Origin: G965205255 sp965205255
GTDB lineage: Bacteria; Pseudomonadota; Gammaproteobacteria; Pseudomonadales; Endozoicomonadaceae
Direction of reading: 5' to 3'
Assembly (NCBI GenBank): GCA_965205255.1
Contig: OZ242051.1
Span: 806,001-870,000, forward strand
DNA length: 64,000 bases
In this document: one piece after another, positions 36,293 through 46,036 of the stretch
How the letters are laid out: each line of letters begins with the position of its first letter
Numbering within the stretch: the stretch's first letter is position 1
Notes under the pieces: generated by a model
Database searches by the model: none
Seen by the model: the letters and a program-made list of their open reading frames with translations, nothing else
What the model was told of the DNA's origin: nothing
Program-made: the position numbers and the translations under genes

Positions 36293-36766
36293 TTAACTAT
36301 GTGAAAGCGCTGTAAAGAGTTTTATAACATAGTGAATTCTTTTTGGTGACTTGCCCTTAGGATGAATATCGACATATCCATCAGCTTTAAGCTCTCTGCC
36401 CTGAGTTAGAGAATGTTTTTCTCTAAGCTGTATCTGACATTTGGCAGACTTACAGCTTGAAGATTGCAAGTTAAGTGTTACAGAGCGGAAGTGTTTTGTA
36501 TAACCTGTAACAAAATCCTGATCCGTACAGTAGCTAGCATGAGGATGATTATTCACCGTGCGAACCACATGCGCTTTGTCTCCTTTCATGAAGGTGACAT
36601 GGTAATTATAATGGCAGGAAGCATCTGGCGTTGAAAATGCATCTGCAATAGCATAACCTCGCCACTCGCCAACCACTGATTGTCCTGTAAAATGTGAGGT
36701 TTTAGCAAAAACACTACCACTTCCACACAACATAGCAGCTACTAAAAAAGAGAGTATTATTTTCAT
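36293..36766 (-). CDS. Small secreted protein with G-E-W-R-G motif
   Basis: 157 residues. Signal peptide M-K-I-I-L-S-F-L-V-A-A-M-L-C, cut near V-F-A-K. The mature part begins V-V-G-E-W-R-G, like the protein at 27549, and then appears beta-rich with Cys at S-C-H, Y-C-T, S-C-K-S and K-C-Q, likely two disulfides. A Lys/His-rich C-terminal part follows. A-A-G-G-A sits 8 bp before the ATG. It has its own terminator. Unknown family; probably periplasmic or secreted. Confidence 0.8.
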   Translation of the reverse strand: MKIILSFLVAAMLCGSGSVFAKTSHFTGQSVVGEWRGYAIADAFSTPDASCHYNYHVTFMKGDKAHVVRTVNNHPHASYCTDQDFVTGYTKHFRSVTLNLQSSSCKSAKCQIQLREKHSLTQGRELKADGYVDIHPKGKSPKRIHYVIKLFTALSHS

Positions 36767-37581
36767 TATTCTAGTCCTTGATGTACTGTTTATATAATTG
36801 GAATTATTAATAAAAAATGTAACACTGAGTGCACATTTTTAGAATTTTAGGTACTTAATGTAATTGCGAAATGAGTACTTTTACAATAGTGAGTGTGAGT
36901 ATTCAGCTATAAACGAGTATAAAGCTGTCATAATATACCTCTAAAAAATGAGAAAACCAGCCTTCTTCACTAAACAAACGATAGCGAGCAACATCATATC
37001 CATATTTATGTCATTGAACAGAACAAAAAAAAACTAAATATTACATAGCTTGCTTATACTAAAACCTGTTTCTAAATGCTGTTATGAGCAGGGTTTGGTA
37101 TTAGTAATCAGTATATTTGGAAATCACAGTAATTTTATTGCGTAGTCAAAACTAAAGCGTCATCATATTACATAAACTTAACAAAGTGATGAGAAAGCCG
37201 TCTCTGCCTACTCTTGCCTGTCTGGTAGAACAAAAAAAGCTAAAGACAGCAGTTGGTAACTCTGAGTCATATTATTAATATCTGATAGGGAATAGACACT
37301 GTCTTCATATTTGTAACAGCGAAAATACATGTTATTTGTCTTGTATTGAGCTGTATATAAATACAGATTTATTTATTACAACCCGTATGCAATTTTTTTT
37401 AACTCAGACAAAGGTTACAATAGTTGAAAATAGCAGAGTTATTAATCACTGTTACCGGTTGCGGCCTTTGCTGTGTAAAGGTATTATGGCCAGATTTATA
37501 AAAGTACCGGCTCTTTCCATGAGCAGGCTATTAACAAAATTTTACTCTAATATTAATGCGTAATTTCCAGAGGACGAAACT
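36767..37581. other. Long gap upstream of lgt
   Basis: 815 bp without a convincing gene; a 75-codon frame at 37336-37563 has no ribosome site or recognisable content. At 37059-37112 two sequences resembling the end of the dispersed repeat face each other (rc of C-A-G-G-T-T-T-T-A-G-T-A-T-A, then C-A-G-G-G-T-T-T-G-G-T-A-T-T-A-G), perhaps remains of the same element. Confidence 0.4.
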
Positions 37582-38376
37582 GTGCTGACTTACCCTGACA
37601 TCAACCCCATAGCACTTAAAGTTGGTCCAATTGCCATTCATTGGTACGGGATTATGTACTTAATTGGTTTTGTTGTTGCATGGTTACTTGGAACAAGTCG
37701 TTGTCGTCAATCCTGTGGTATCTGGAAATCTGAACAAATAAGTGACCTGATTTTTTATTGCGCCATCGGTGTGATATTAGGTGGACGTATTGGATATATT
37801 CTTTTTTATAACCTTGAGTACTATCTAAACAATCCCAACATGATGTTTGCCGTCTGGGATGGTGGAATGTCTTTTCATGGCGGGTTTATTGGCGTAATTA
37901 TTGTCTTGTTTCTCTATGGAAAAAAACTGGGTAAATCATTATTTGAAATGACAGACTTTGTAGCTCCGCTAGTACCTCTTGGTATTGCCGCAGGTCGTAT
38001 TGGAAATTTTATTAACGGCGAACTGTGGGGAAGAGTCAGCCACGTACCATGGGCGATGGTATTTCCTAAAGACCCATTGCACCTACCCCGCCACCCTTCT
38101 CAACTTTATGAATTTTTGCTTGAAGGCATCACGTTATTTTTGGTTATCTGGTTTTATTCACGCAAGACTAAACCTAAAGGCGCTGTATCGGCACTATTTC
38201 TGATAGGCTATGGTCTTGCGAGATTTTTTGTTGAGTTTTTCAGAGAACCTGACCCCCAACTCGGATATATCGCTTTTGGCTGGATGACACGAGGGCAAGA
38301 GTTATCAATTCCAATGGTTATTATTGGAATATTCATCATACTCTTTTCTTACATGCGGAAAAAAAATACACTTTAA
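37582..38376 (+). CDS. lgt: Prolipoprotein diacylglyceryl transferase
   Basis: 264 residues. The first enzyme of lipoprotein maturation in the inner membrane; it moves diacylglycerol from phosphatidylglycerol to the lipobox Cys. Seven or so membrane segments are seen, with M-S-F-H-G-G-F-I-G, the signature G-R-I-G-N-F-I-N-G-E-L-W-G-R and H-P-S-Q-L-Y-E. The start is GTG at 37582, preceded by A-G-A-G-G-A. thyA follows after 81 bp, the classical gammaproteobacterial pair. Confidence 0.97.
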   Translation: MLTYPDINPIALKVGPIAIHWYGIMYLIGFVVAWLLGTSRCRQSCGIWKSEQISDLIFYCAIGVILGGRIGYILFYNLEYYLNNPNMMFAVWDGGMSFHGGFIGVIIVLFLYGKKLGKSLFEMTDFVAPLVPLGIAAGRIGNFINGELWGRVSHVPWAMVFPKDPLHLPRHPSQLYEFLLEGITLFLVIWFYSRKTKPKGAVSALFLIGYGLARFFVEFFREPDPQLGYIAFGWMTRGQELSIPMVIIGIFIILFSYMRKKNTL

Positions 38377-38457
38377 TGTATTACCAGCACATAGCTCTGA
38401 TCATTGCTAGTATTTTCAATTATATTATTAACGACAACAAACCAGAGTGATTAAAGA

Positions 38458-39291
38458 ATGAAAACGTATCTGGCATTATTAAACCACGTTAAATCTAACG
38501 GCATATTGAAAGGCGACCGAACAGGCACTGGCGTGTGGAGCATTTTCGGCTACCAGATGCGTTTTGATCTTAGTAAAGGTTTTCCATTAGTGACAACCAA
38601 AAAATGTCATCTTCGGTCCATTATTCACGAATTACTATGGTTTCTGAAGGGTGATACCAATATTCATTACCTGAATAAACACAACGTTACCATTTGGGAC
38701 GAATGGGCAACACCTGAAGGCGAACTTGGCCCTGTTTATGGCAAACAATGGCGTTCATGGGAGGGAGCAAATGGAGAAACGGTTGATCAAATCAGTAATT
38801 TAATTACAGAAATTAAAACCAACCCTGAATCAAGGCGATTAATCGTTAGCGCGTGGAATCCGCTTGTGCTACCCGATATTTCTTTAACCCCGAATCAAAA
38901 CGCAACCCGCGGCAGACAAGCTTTACCTCCCTGTCACTGTCTGTTTCAGTTTTATGTAGCTAACGGTAAACTGTCATGCCAGCTTTACCAGCGCAGTGCA
39001 GATATATTTTTGGGCGTACCTTTCAATATAGCTTCTTACGCACTTCTGGTAATGATGATTGCTCAGGTTTGCCACTTAAAACCTGGCGAATTCATTCATA
39101 CACTAGGCGATGCTCATTTGTATCTCAATCATAAAGAGCAGGCCAAAGAACAACTAAAAAGACAACCTTACCCACTCCCAAAGATGATACTAAACCCAAC
39201 TATAGATAATATATTTGATTTTTCCTTCGAGGATTTCAGGTTAACAAACTATCAATGTCATTCGCCCATTAAAGCACCTATTGCAATTTAG
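38458..39291 (+). CDS. thyA: Thymidylate synthase
   Basis: 277 residues. Makes dTMP from dUMP with methylene-tetrahydrofolate. The catalytic Cys is in P-P-C-H-C-L-F-Q-F-Y. R-T-G-T-G-V, W-D-E-W-A, Q-L-Y-Q-R-S-A-D and G-D-A-H-L-Y are conserved, and the protein ends K-A-P-I-A-I. It is slightly longer than the 264-residue E. coli enzyme because of an insert (T-P-N-Q-N-A-T-R-G-R-Q) just before the catalytic loop, a feature also known in other bacterial forms. tmk in the operon at 24 kb catalyses the next step. Confidence 0.97.
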   Translation: MKTYLALLNHVKSNGILKGDRTGTGVWSIFGYQMRFDLSKGFPLVTTKKCHLRSIIHELLWFLKGDTNIHYLNKHNVTIWDEWATPEGELGPVYGKQWRSWEGANGETVDQISNLITEIKTNPESRRLIVSAWNPLVLPDISLTPNQNATRGRQALPPCHCLFQFYVANGKLSCQLYQRSADIFLGVPFNIASYALLVMMIAQVCHLKPGEFIHTLGDAHLYLNHKEQAKEQLKRQPYPLPKMILNPTIDNIFDFSFEDFRLTNYQCHSPIKAPIAI

Positions 39292-39536
39292 CAACAACAA
39301 ACCTGTTTAGAACTCAATTGCAAAAAATTGGCCAGAACCTTGGCTTACTAAAAGCTGGAAGTATTTCCATATTTGCCCTTCTTGAAAAAGAGGGCAAAAA
39401 AGCTATTTCACTCACCCTTGACGATCTTCAACTATCTAATATTTTACAACACAAAACAATCGCTAATGGGGCTGCTACAAATCAATACCTCTTAAACTCA
39501 AAAGTACCACCAGAAATTAGTTGTTTTAAATTTTCT

Positions 39537-40973
39537 TTATGCTGTCTTTTCGTAGTGATCACCCATTTTTCGTAGTGGCTTATGAGTTTTGAGATTTTTT
39601 TCCATATGCTCCAGAGATACATTTTTTGTTTCAGGAGTAAAAAACTTAACGAGAGCAAGACCCATCACACAGCAGATAGCAAAAATATAAAAAGTATTTC
39701 CATGCCCAACTGCATCAAACATACTTAAAGTGTAACGACCGATAATCATGTTAGCAATCCAGTTAGTTGCTGTGGAAAAAGCAATACCAACATCTCTGTA
39801 TTCCAGTGGACAAATTTCTGCACAAAGAATCCATATAATGGGCCCAAGCGATACAGCAAAACCAAAAATAAACAATAAGCTAAACCCAAACATTAAATCG
39901 TGCTGCATTGATGAGAGCACATATCCGCTTGACTGAAGATTGAACATATAGCCAATAACAAACAGGGAAGTGGAAAGTATGACTAATCCAGCATACAAAA
40001 TAGGCTTACGTCCTAACTTATCTACAAAGAAAATAGCGATAAATGTTGTGAGAACATTTACCAAGCCAACAATAATAGTATTTTCATTTGCATTAACAAA
40101 ACCCGCAGATTTAAATATAGTGGTTGAATAATACATAAAGGCATTCATTCCGGAAAATTGTTGAAGAATCTGAAGCACTATCCCAAGAACAATAACCTTC
40201 CATAACCATGAGGTTTTCCATAAGCCGGAAATACCACCACCAGATATACGAACACTACTTTTTATCTCTGCAATTTCTTCCTGAATATCGTTGGCATGAC
40301 GAACACGTGAAAGTGTTTTTTGGGCTTTCGTAACATTACCTTTAAGTACAAGCCAGCGAGGACTCTGAGGCAACCATAAACATCCAATTAACATTATTAC
40401 AGCCGGAACCACAATGGTAATCATCATAATACGCCATACCCCATAGTTTGCGGGGTCGTTAACATTATCTGGTGTAAAATAATAATTTGAAACAAACATA
40501 GCAAAAATGCCGATAGTTATCATCAACTGATATGTGGCAATTAAGCCACCACGCATTCTTTTGGGCGCAATTTCAGACAAATACAAGGGGGCAATAAAAG
40601 AAGCAATACCTATACCAATACCAAGCATAAAGCGAGAAAATAACAACATGTCTAAAGTATGCGCTGTCATACCAACAATTGAAAAGATAGTAAACAATAT
40701 CGCAGAGACAACAAGCGTTAACTTGCGTCCCAGAAAATTTGAAAGAAACCCGCTGATAATGGCTCCACCGGCAGCACCAAACATTAGAATACTGGTTACC
40801 GTTTCAGTCTGAGGTGTAGACAGATGAAGATCTTTTTTGATAAAAACTAAAGCACCATTTACATATCCGATATCAAGACCAAACAACAACCCAGCCAATG
40901 CAGCAATACAGCAAATAAAGATGACCATTCCTACTTTACTTGAAACTCTTTCTTGTGAATCACTTTGTCGCAT
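39537..40973 (-). CDS. MFS sugar porter (XylE/GalP/AraE-like)
   Basis: 478 residues, twelve membrane segments. Sugar-porter signatures are present: G-Y-V-N-G-A in segment 1, F-L-G-R-K after segment 2, R-F-M-L-G-I-G-I-G, P-E-S-P-R-W-L-like P-Q-S-P-R-W-L-V, Q-Q-F-S-G-M-N-A in segment 7, D-K-L-G-R-K and P-E-T-K-N. A proton-coupled importer of a hexose or pentose, probably; the exact sugar cannot be read. A-G-A-G-G-G precedes the ATG. No sugar-catabolic genes adjoin it, so it may be a lone uptake gene. Confidence 0.92.
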   Translation of the reverse strand: MRQSDSQERVSSKVGMVIFICCIAALAGLLFGLDIGYVNGALVFIKKDLHLSTPQTETVTSILMFGAAGGAIISGFLSNFLGRKLTLVVSAILFTIFSIVGMTAHTLDMLLFSRFMLGIGIGIASFIAPLYLSEIAPKRMRGGLIATYQLMITIGIFAMFVSNYYFTPDNVNDPANYGVWRIMMITIVVPAVIMLIGCLWLPQSPRWLVLKGNVTKAQKTLSRVRHANDIQEEIAEIKSSVRISGGGISGLWKTSWLWKVIVLGIVLQILQQFSGMNAFMYYSTTIFKSAGFVNANENTIIVGLVNVLTTFIAIFFVDKLGRKPILYAGLVILSTSLFVIGYMFNLQSSGYVLSSMQHDLMFGFSLLFIFGFAVSLGPIIWILCAEICPLEYRDVGIAFSTATNWIANMIIGRYTLSMFDAVGHGNTFYIFAICCVMGLALVKFFTPETKNVSLEHMEKNLKTHKPLRKMGDHYEKTA

Positions 40974-41210
40974 TTTTCCCTCTCATAAATAAATAAAAAA
41001 TAAATATTACACGATGACTTTTTTACCTTGAAACTACTGCAAGCTAAACCAAACAAAATCCACCTATTTTAAACAAAATAGAGCAAAAACAAAACATTTT
41101 AATTTTTTAGACGAAATTTCGCTCAAAAACTAAAAGCACTGACTTATAATTACCTGAAAATCAGTGTACAGTATTTTTTATAAAAAATTAAAAGTGCTAG
41201 AAGGAACATA

Positions 41211-41891
41211 GTGGCAAATTTTAATACTCATATCGGAGGTTCTGTTATTGGTTGCGGGATATTCTCTGCACTCTGCTATAATGCCGGCATTATCAGCTCA
41301 AACCATGTAGCTCTTTTGTGGGTAACCGGATTATTAGCCGGATTATTACCTGATGTAGACTCTAGTAACTCCATATCACTGAGAATAATTTTCAATACAT
41401 TCAGCATCATACTTTCGGCACTATTAGTTATTTTACTATGCAAACACCTTGCTCTGCTTCTGATTCTGCTGCTTGCTTTAGGTCTTTATCTTTTTCTTCG
41501 GTGGATAGCCCTGCCACTGTTTAAAAAGACCACTGTACACAGAGGTGCATGGCATTCACTATTGATGGGTTTATGCGCAAGCACATTAACAACAAATGTG
41601 GCATGGCACCTGAACCACTGTTCTGTTAAGTATGCTTGGTTACTCGGCTTATCTGTTGGGTTAAGTTTTCTGATTCATTTATTGCTTGATGAAATTCATG
41701 CCGTAGACTTATCAAATATTCGCATCAAAGAGTCATTTGGAACAGCATGCAAACTTTTTAGCAAAAAATCACCAGTCATTACATGTATAATGTTATTGTT
41801 TTTGTTGGGTCAATTGTGGCTATTACCACCATTCAAAGAACTCAGCGGCGTAGTACACCAGCTGGTAGATGCAAAATTATTAAGCGTTTAA
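41211..41891 (+). CDS. YdjM-family membrane-bound metal-dependent hydrolase
   Basis: 226 residues from a GTG at 41211, preceded by A-A-G-G-A. Membrane segments surround conserved polar motifs: N-T-H near the start, L-L-P-D-V-D-S-S, H-R-G-A-W-H-S and F-L-I-H-L-L-L-D-E, the arrangement of the YdjM/DUF457 family (predicted metal-dependent hydrolases). The biochemical role of this family is not settled. In E. coli ydjM is LexA-regulated, but no clean LexA box was found here. Converges with mutL. Confidence 0.85.
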   Translation: MANFNTHIGGSVIGCGIFSALCYNAGIISSNHVALLWVTGLLAGLLPDVDSSNSISLRIIFNTFSIILSALLVILLCKHLALLLILLLALGLYLFLRWIALPLFKKTTVHRGAWHSLLMGLCASTLTTNVAWHLNHCSVKYAWLLGLSVGLSFLIHLLLDEIHAVDLSNIRIKESFGTACKLFSKKSPVITCIMLLFLLGQLWLLPPFKELSGVVHQLVDAKLLSV

Positions 41892-41920
41892 TTAAAAGAA
41901 CAAGCAGAAATTAATATTGG

Positions 41921-43834
41921 TTAACGCCCTCTCAGAAACAGCTTGTCCAGCTCTGACATAGTCAACTGAATCCATGTTGGTCGGCCATGATTACACTGCC
42001 CGCTTCGTTCTGTTGATTCAATATCTCTCAATAACGCATTCATTTCCGGCAACGTGAGTCGACGATTAGCCCTAACTGATCCGTGACAAGCCATTGTTCC
42101 AAGTAACGTATTGATATCTTCTTCTATTTTTTGACTACTGCCATGGCGAGTAAAATCTTGCAAAACCTCATGAACAAGCGCAGAAATATCTGCGCCCTGA
42201 AGTAACACCGGAATTTGTCGTACAATGACACTTTCAATACTTACCACATCAAGATGCAATCCTATAGAGGTCAGGACGTTCTCAAATTCCGTTGCGCTTT
42301 CGCTTTCCTCTGGTGTTACAGCAACCGATTCCGGAATCAATAACGGCTGGGAGCGTATTTTATCTTCAGCCCATGACCGTTTCATTCTCTCATAAGTGAT
42401 GCGCTCATGCGCCGCATGCATATCAACCATCACCATACCATAAACATTCTCAGCCAGAATATAAACACCTTTTACCTGCCCCACTGCAAACCCTAACGGT
42501 GGTGTTTTCTCTTCTGAACTAACGCTATCTGCTGACAAATTACCAGGCGACTGTCCATAAAGTTTTGCATAAGTCTCAATTGAAGGTGGCACTTCTTTTG
42601 CAAAAGAAAAAGATTTGCTGGAATTAGTATTCTGCAAGTTAACGATTCTAGATCCATCAGGTTTTTCCATTGGCAATGTCATGGGGCGTTGCATAATAGA
42701 ACTATCTTTTTGCCTTGGAGCAATAATCGCTTCAGCTGTATCTGATGCACCCGTTCTAACTGTCGCTTCTATCTGTTGTCCAGGCCTTATTCCTTCAAGT
42801 GCACGGTTCAACATGCTGTAAATAAATCCATGAACACGGCGACTGTCCCGAAAACGCACTTCATGCTTGGCCGGATGTACATTAACATCCACTTCTCCGG
42901 GATCAAGCTCTAGATATAACACAAAGACAGGGTGACGACCATTATAAAGTACATCCTGATAAGCCTGTCTGATGGCATGAGAAACAATTTTATCTTTAAT
43001 TATTCGGCCATTAATATAAAAATACTGTTGATCCGCCTGCCCTCTTGAAAAAGTAGGCAACCCAAACCAGCCCCACATTTGAATATCATCCAGATCAGCA
43101 TTAACAGCTACCGAATGATTAATGAATTCTTGGCCAAAAAACTTCGCCATCCTGCGCTCTTTGTCTTCTTTAGAGATCGCAGCACGCAATTGATACTGCA
43201 CACGCTGATTATGCCGCAAAGTAAAAGCTATATCATATCGGCTTAAGGCAATTTTTTTAACGACTTCATCAATACGGCTAAATTCTGTTTTTTCTGTGCG
43301 CAAAAACTTTCGGCGAGCAGGCGTATTGAAAAAAAGTTCACGAACATCGACGGTCGTTCCTACAGTGTGTGGTGAAGGCGAAACCACAGGTTTCATATCA
43401 GCCCCTTCACAATAAACTCGCCATCCCGGACTTTCTTCCGCAGTTCTTGAAGTAAGTGTCAATTTGGAAACAGAACAAATGGAAGCTAATGCTTCACCTC
43501 TGAAGCCCAGAGTTTCTACAGCCTCAAGATCCCCCAGTGCTTCAATCTTGCTAGTCGCATGCCGTGAAAGCGCTAAAGATAAATCTGACTGAGAAATACC
43601 TATACCATTATCCCTTACGCATAATCTTTTAACACCTCCATTTTCCACCTCCACGGTGATGGTATCTGCACCGGCATCAAGACTATTCTCTAATAACTCT
43701 TTAACAACAGCTGACGGTCTCTCTACCACCTCGCCAGCTGCTATCTGGTTGGCGAGGCGTGGCGGGAGTAGCCTGATATGTTTTGAGTGAACCTTTTTAG
43801 GTGTTGACTGTTTCATGTGCATAAGATTAAACAC
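41921..43834 (-). CDS. mutL: DNA mismatch repair protein MutL
   Basis: 637 residues. The N-terminal GHKL ATPase has E-L-L-E-N-S-L-D-A-G-A, D-N-G-I-G-I, the T-S-K-I block and G-F-R-G-E-A-L. The C-terminal part holds D-M-H-A-A-H-E-R-I-T-Y-E, which fits the endonuclease motif D-Q-H-A-x2-E-x4-E with Met for Gln, and C-N-H-G-R-P-T. Mismatch repair here is therefore probably nicking-type rather than the MutH route of enterics. The frame begins at a GTG (43834) without a clear ribosome site; ATGs 12 and 18 bp further in are equally possible. Last gene of the nnr-tsaE-amiB-mutL unit. Confidence 0.95.
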   Translation of the reverse strand: MFNLMHMKQSTPKKVHSKHIRLLPPRLANQIAAGEVVERPSAVVKELLENSLDAGADTITVEVENGGVKRLCVRDNGIGISQSDLSLALSRHATSKIEALGDLEAVETLGFRGEALASICSVSKLTLTSRTAEESPGWRVYCEGADMKPVVSPSPHTVGTTVDVRELFFNTPARRKFLRTEKTEFSRIDEVVKKIALSRYDIAFTLRHNQRVQYQLRAAISKEDKERRMAKFFGQEFINHSVAVNADLDDIQMWGWFGLPTFSRGQADQQYFYINGRIIKDKIVSHAIRQAYQDVLYNGRHPVFVLYLELDPGEVDVNVHPAKHEVRFRDSRRVHGFIYSMLNRALEGIRPGQQIEATVRTGASDTAEAIIAPRQKDSSIMQRPMTLPMEKPDGSRIVNLQNTNSSKSFSFAKEVPPSIETYAKLYGQSPGNLSADSVSSEEKTPPLGFAVGQVKGVYILAENVYGMVMVDMHAAHERITYERMKRSWAEDKIRSQPLLIPESVAVTPEESESATEFENVLTSIGLHLDVVSIESVIVRQIPVLLQGADISALVHEVLQDFTRHGSSQKIEEDINTLLGTMACHGSVRANRRLTLPEMNALLRDIESTERSGQCNHGRPTWIQLTMSELDKLFLRGR

Positions 43835-43920
43835 TCATTCATAACAAAACAAGTAATATTCAGGATAAATTTATCAACCCTATCTTCCTCTGAACGGACA
43901 CTATTAATCTCTAACTATTA

Positions 43921-45549
43921 CTAAGGTATTTGTAACTCAACACCAGTCAATAAACGCTCAGAGCTTTTCATTTTATTAATGGCCATAATTTTTTTAAAAG
44001 ATGTTCCAAACCTCTTAGCAATAGCCAATAACGTATCACCCTTTCGTACTTTATAAGTTTGATAATCCCGAATTTTTAAAACCTGCTCCACATAAATGTC
44101 AGCCGATGAATCAAGATTATTTATAGCCTGTAAAGTTTTAACAGAAAGATTAAAATGCTGGGCAATTTTTGACAGAGTGTCTCCTTGTTTCACTTTATAG
44201 GTTAATGCTGATTTTTTCATCGACTCTCTACTTTTTACGAGCAATGTGCCAGCAGGGGGATACTTATTTAAATACGACGTGATACCAGATTCAATACTGC
44301 GGGCAAAACGATGTTGATACAATTTAGATGTCAGAAGTCTTGCATCTGCAGGTGTAGTAATAAAACCTGTCTCAATAAGAAGTGACGGAATATCTGGTGA
44401 CTTCAAGACAATAAACGCAGCTCTGCCAACCTTTTTAGTATGAATCTTCACATGCGATGACTTCAGAGAATCTAGTAAAAAGTCTCCAAGTATAACGCTG
44501 TGTGCGATGGTGTTATTGATAGATAAATCTAATAGAATGCGTGCGAGCTTATCACTTTTTCCATTTAAATTTATACCGCTGACACCTCCTATCAAAGATT
44601 CATTGTTTTCCCTGTTAGCCAGCCAGCGTCCTGTTTCAGATGATGCTCCATGATTAGATAAGGCAAACAACATAACCCCTCTCGCTTTAGAGGTTCTTAG
44701 TGAATTTGCATGAATTGAAATAAATAAATCCGCTTTATTTTTTCTGGCAAAATTTATTCTTCCTCTTAACGATACAAAAGAATCACCGTTTCTGGTTAAA
44801 ATAGCTTTAACTCCTGTCTCTTTATTTAGCAAGTCCTCCAAATCCTGCGCGATGGATAAAACGACATTTTTTTCTTGATATCGACGGTAGCCCACCGCCC
44901 CTGGGTCTTTTCCTCCATGGCCTGGGTCTATTACTACCACCACATCTCGAGCCGTGCGTGGAAATATTTTTGCCGCTGGTGAAGCCTTGGCATGCTTGTA
45001 AGAAGTATTTGTTTTCGAAAAGGTGTCTCCAAAAACAATCTCAAGCTGATATTCCCTGCTCCTTTTTTCTTTAATCAGGTAAACTTTCGACTTAACAGCT
45101 TTGGTCAAATCAAAAACAACTCTCACAGTTTTTTTATTATGCCTGCTCCACCTAATATTCTTTACCGGCATATTAATTAGCGATGGATTACTCACATGTT
45201 TGTATAACATGTTTTTAAAATCAACCACCAAGCGTTCGGGATTTTTCAGTGTAAACCAGTAGTACAAAGGTTTATAAGACAAACGTATAAGTATACGCGA
45301 ATGCCCGTTTATATATCTTGTATTAATAGATTTTACCATAGTACGGGCTTCTGAAAAGGAGGAGAAGCTAATTAACACAACAAATAGAAAACCCCATACC
45401 AAATACTTATGAACATAAGTATGCATTTGTCGTTCAAACCAACAACTAGCTTGTTTTATTTTATGCAACGATTTTCTTAATATGTAAAATAGTCTTGATC
45501 TCGGTTTTAAATCAATCCCTGAAGTATTAATGTTTTTTAATATAAGCAT
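43921..45549 (-). CDS. amiB: N-acetylmuramoyl-L-alanine amidase with AMIN and two LysM domains
   Basis: 542 residues. Cuts the peptide from peptidoglycan at division, in the periplasm. An AMIN domain (about 70-170) is followed by an Amidase_3 domain with zinc ligands in V-I-D-P-G-H-G-G, Y-Q-E-K-N and I-S-I-H-A-N-S and the catalytic Glu in L-L-I-E-T-G-F. Two LysM modules (Y-K-V-K-Q-G-D-T-L-S-K-I and Y-K-V-R-K-G-D-T-L-L-A-I) end the chain. A signal peptide lies at about 48-68 of this frame; the ATG at 45426 would put it at the N-terminus and may be the true start. Between tsaE and mutL, as in many gammaproteobacteria. Confidence 0.94.
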   Translation of the reverse strand: MLILKNINTSGIDLKPRSRLFYILRKSLHKIKQASCWFERQMHTYVHKYLVWGFLFVVLISFSSFSEARTMVKSINTRYINGHSRILIRLSYKPLYYWFTLKNPERLVVDFKNMLYKHVSNPSLINMPVKNIRWSRHNKKTVRVVFDLTKAVKSKVYLIKEKRSREYQLEIVFGDTFSKTNTSYKHAKASPAAKIFPRTARDVVVVIDPGHGGKDPGAVGYRRYQEKNVVLSIAQDLEDLLNKETGVKAILTRNGDSFVSLRGRINFARKNKADLFISIHANSLRTSKARGVMLFALSNHGASSETGRWLANRENNESLIGGVSGINLNGKSDKLARILLDLSINNTIAHSVILGDFLLDSLKSSHVKIHTKKVGRAAFIVLKSPDIPSLLIETGFITTPADARLLTSKLYQHRFARSIESGITSYLNKYPPAGTLLVKSRESMKKSALTYKVKQGDTLSKIAQHFNLSVKTLQAINNLDSSADIYVEQVLKIRDYQTYKVRKGDTLLAIAKRFGTSFKKIMAINKMKSSERLLTGVELQIP

Positions 45550-45562
45550 TCATAAGACCACA

Positions 45563-46030
45563 TTAAATAAACTCTATTGCCTTTGCTCCATGAACGGAAT
45601 TTGCCGTAACTGTAACACGACGACTACAAGAGGCATATTCTATATTTACGTCAATATCAGAACGGTTGAGCCACCCTTCACCACGTTCTGGCCACTCAAC
45701 AAGACATAATGAATCCTGCTCAAAATAATCCCTGGCGCCCATCAATTCTAACTCCTCCGGAGTACCTAGCCGATAAAGGTCAAAGTGATAAGCGTATTTA
45801 TTCTCTTGTAATTCATACGGCTCTACTAGTGTGAAAGTTGGGCTTTTAACTGCACCTTTATGACCTAACCCTCTTAATATGCCACGACACAATGTTGTTT
45901 TACCAGCCCCAAGACGCCCATAAAGATACACAATTCCTTTTCCCTGCAAACCGACAGCAAGCAAACTTCCAAAATTTTCCATAGGCTTTTCGCCCGTTAG
46001 CTCAACACGTTTTTCTGTCAAATACACCAT
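45563..46030 (-). CDS. tsaE: tRNA threonylcarbamoyladenosine biosynthesis ATPase TsaE
   Basis: 155 residues. P-loop G-R-L-G-A-G-K-T-T, S-P-T-F-T-L-V-E-P-Y, H-F-D-L-Y-R-L and V-E-W-P-E-R-G are the family motifs. It works with TsaB and TsaD to place t6A on A37 of ANN-decoding tRNAs. It follows nnr by 6 bp and precedes amiB by 13 bp, so it is in the middle of one operon. Confidence 0.96.
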   Translation of the reverse strand: MVYLTEKRVELTGEKPMENFGSLLAVGLQGKGIVYLYGRLGAGKTTLCRGILRGLGHKGAVKSPTFTLVEPYELQENKYAYHFDLYRLGTPEELELMGARDYFEQDSLCLVEWPERGEGWLNRSDIDVNIEYASCSRRVTVTANSVHGAKAIEFI

Positions 46031-46036
46031 ATTCGC

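Noticed and set aside
37336..37563. 75-codon open frame before lgt
   Set aside because: No ribosome site, no recognisable composition or motif, and lgt has its own start signals just downstream.
39318..39575. 85-codon open frame after thyA, starting at TTG
   Set aside because: TTG without a ribosome site, and its end runs into the sugar porter gene. An inverted repeat inside it (39372-39379 with 39391-39398) suggests untranslated sequence, though a short peptide cannot be excluded.
41140..41200. Possible LexA (SOS) box before the YdjM-family gene
   Set aside because: CTG and CAG are present but spaced by 12 bases rather than the 10 of a LexA box, and the flanking T and A do not fit.
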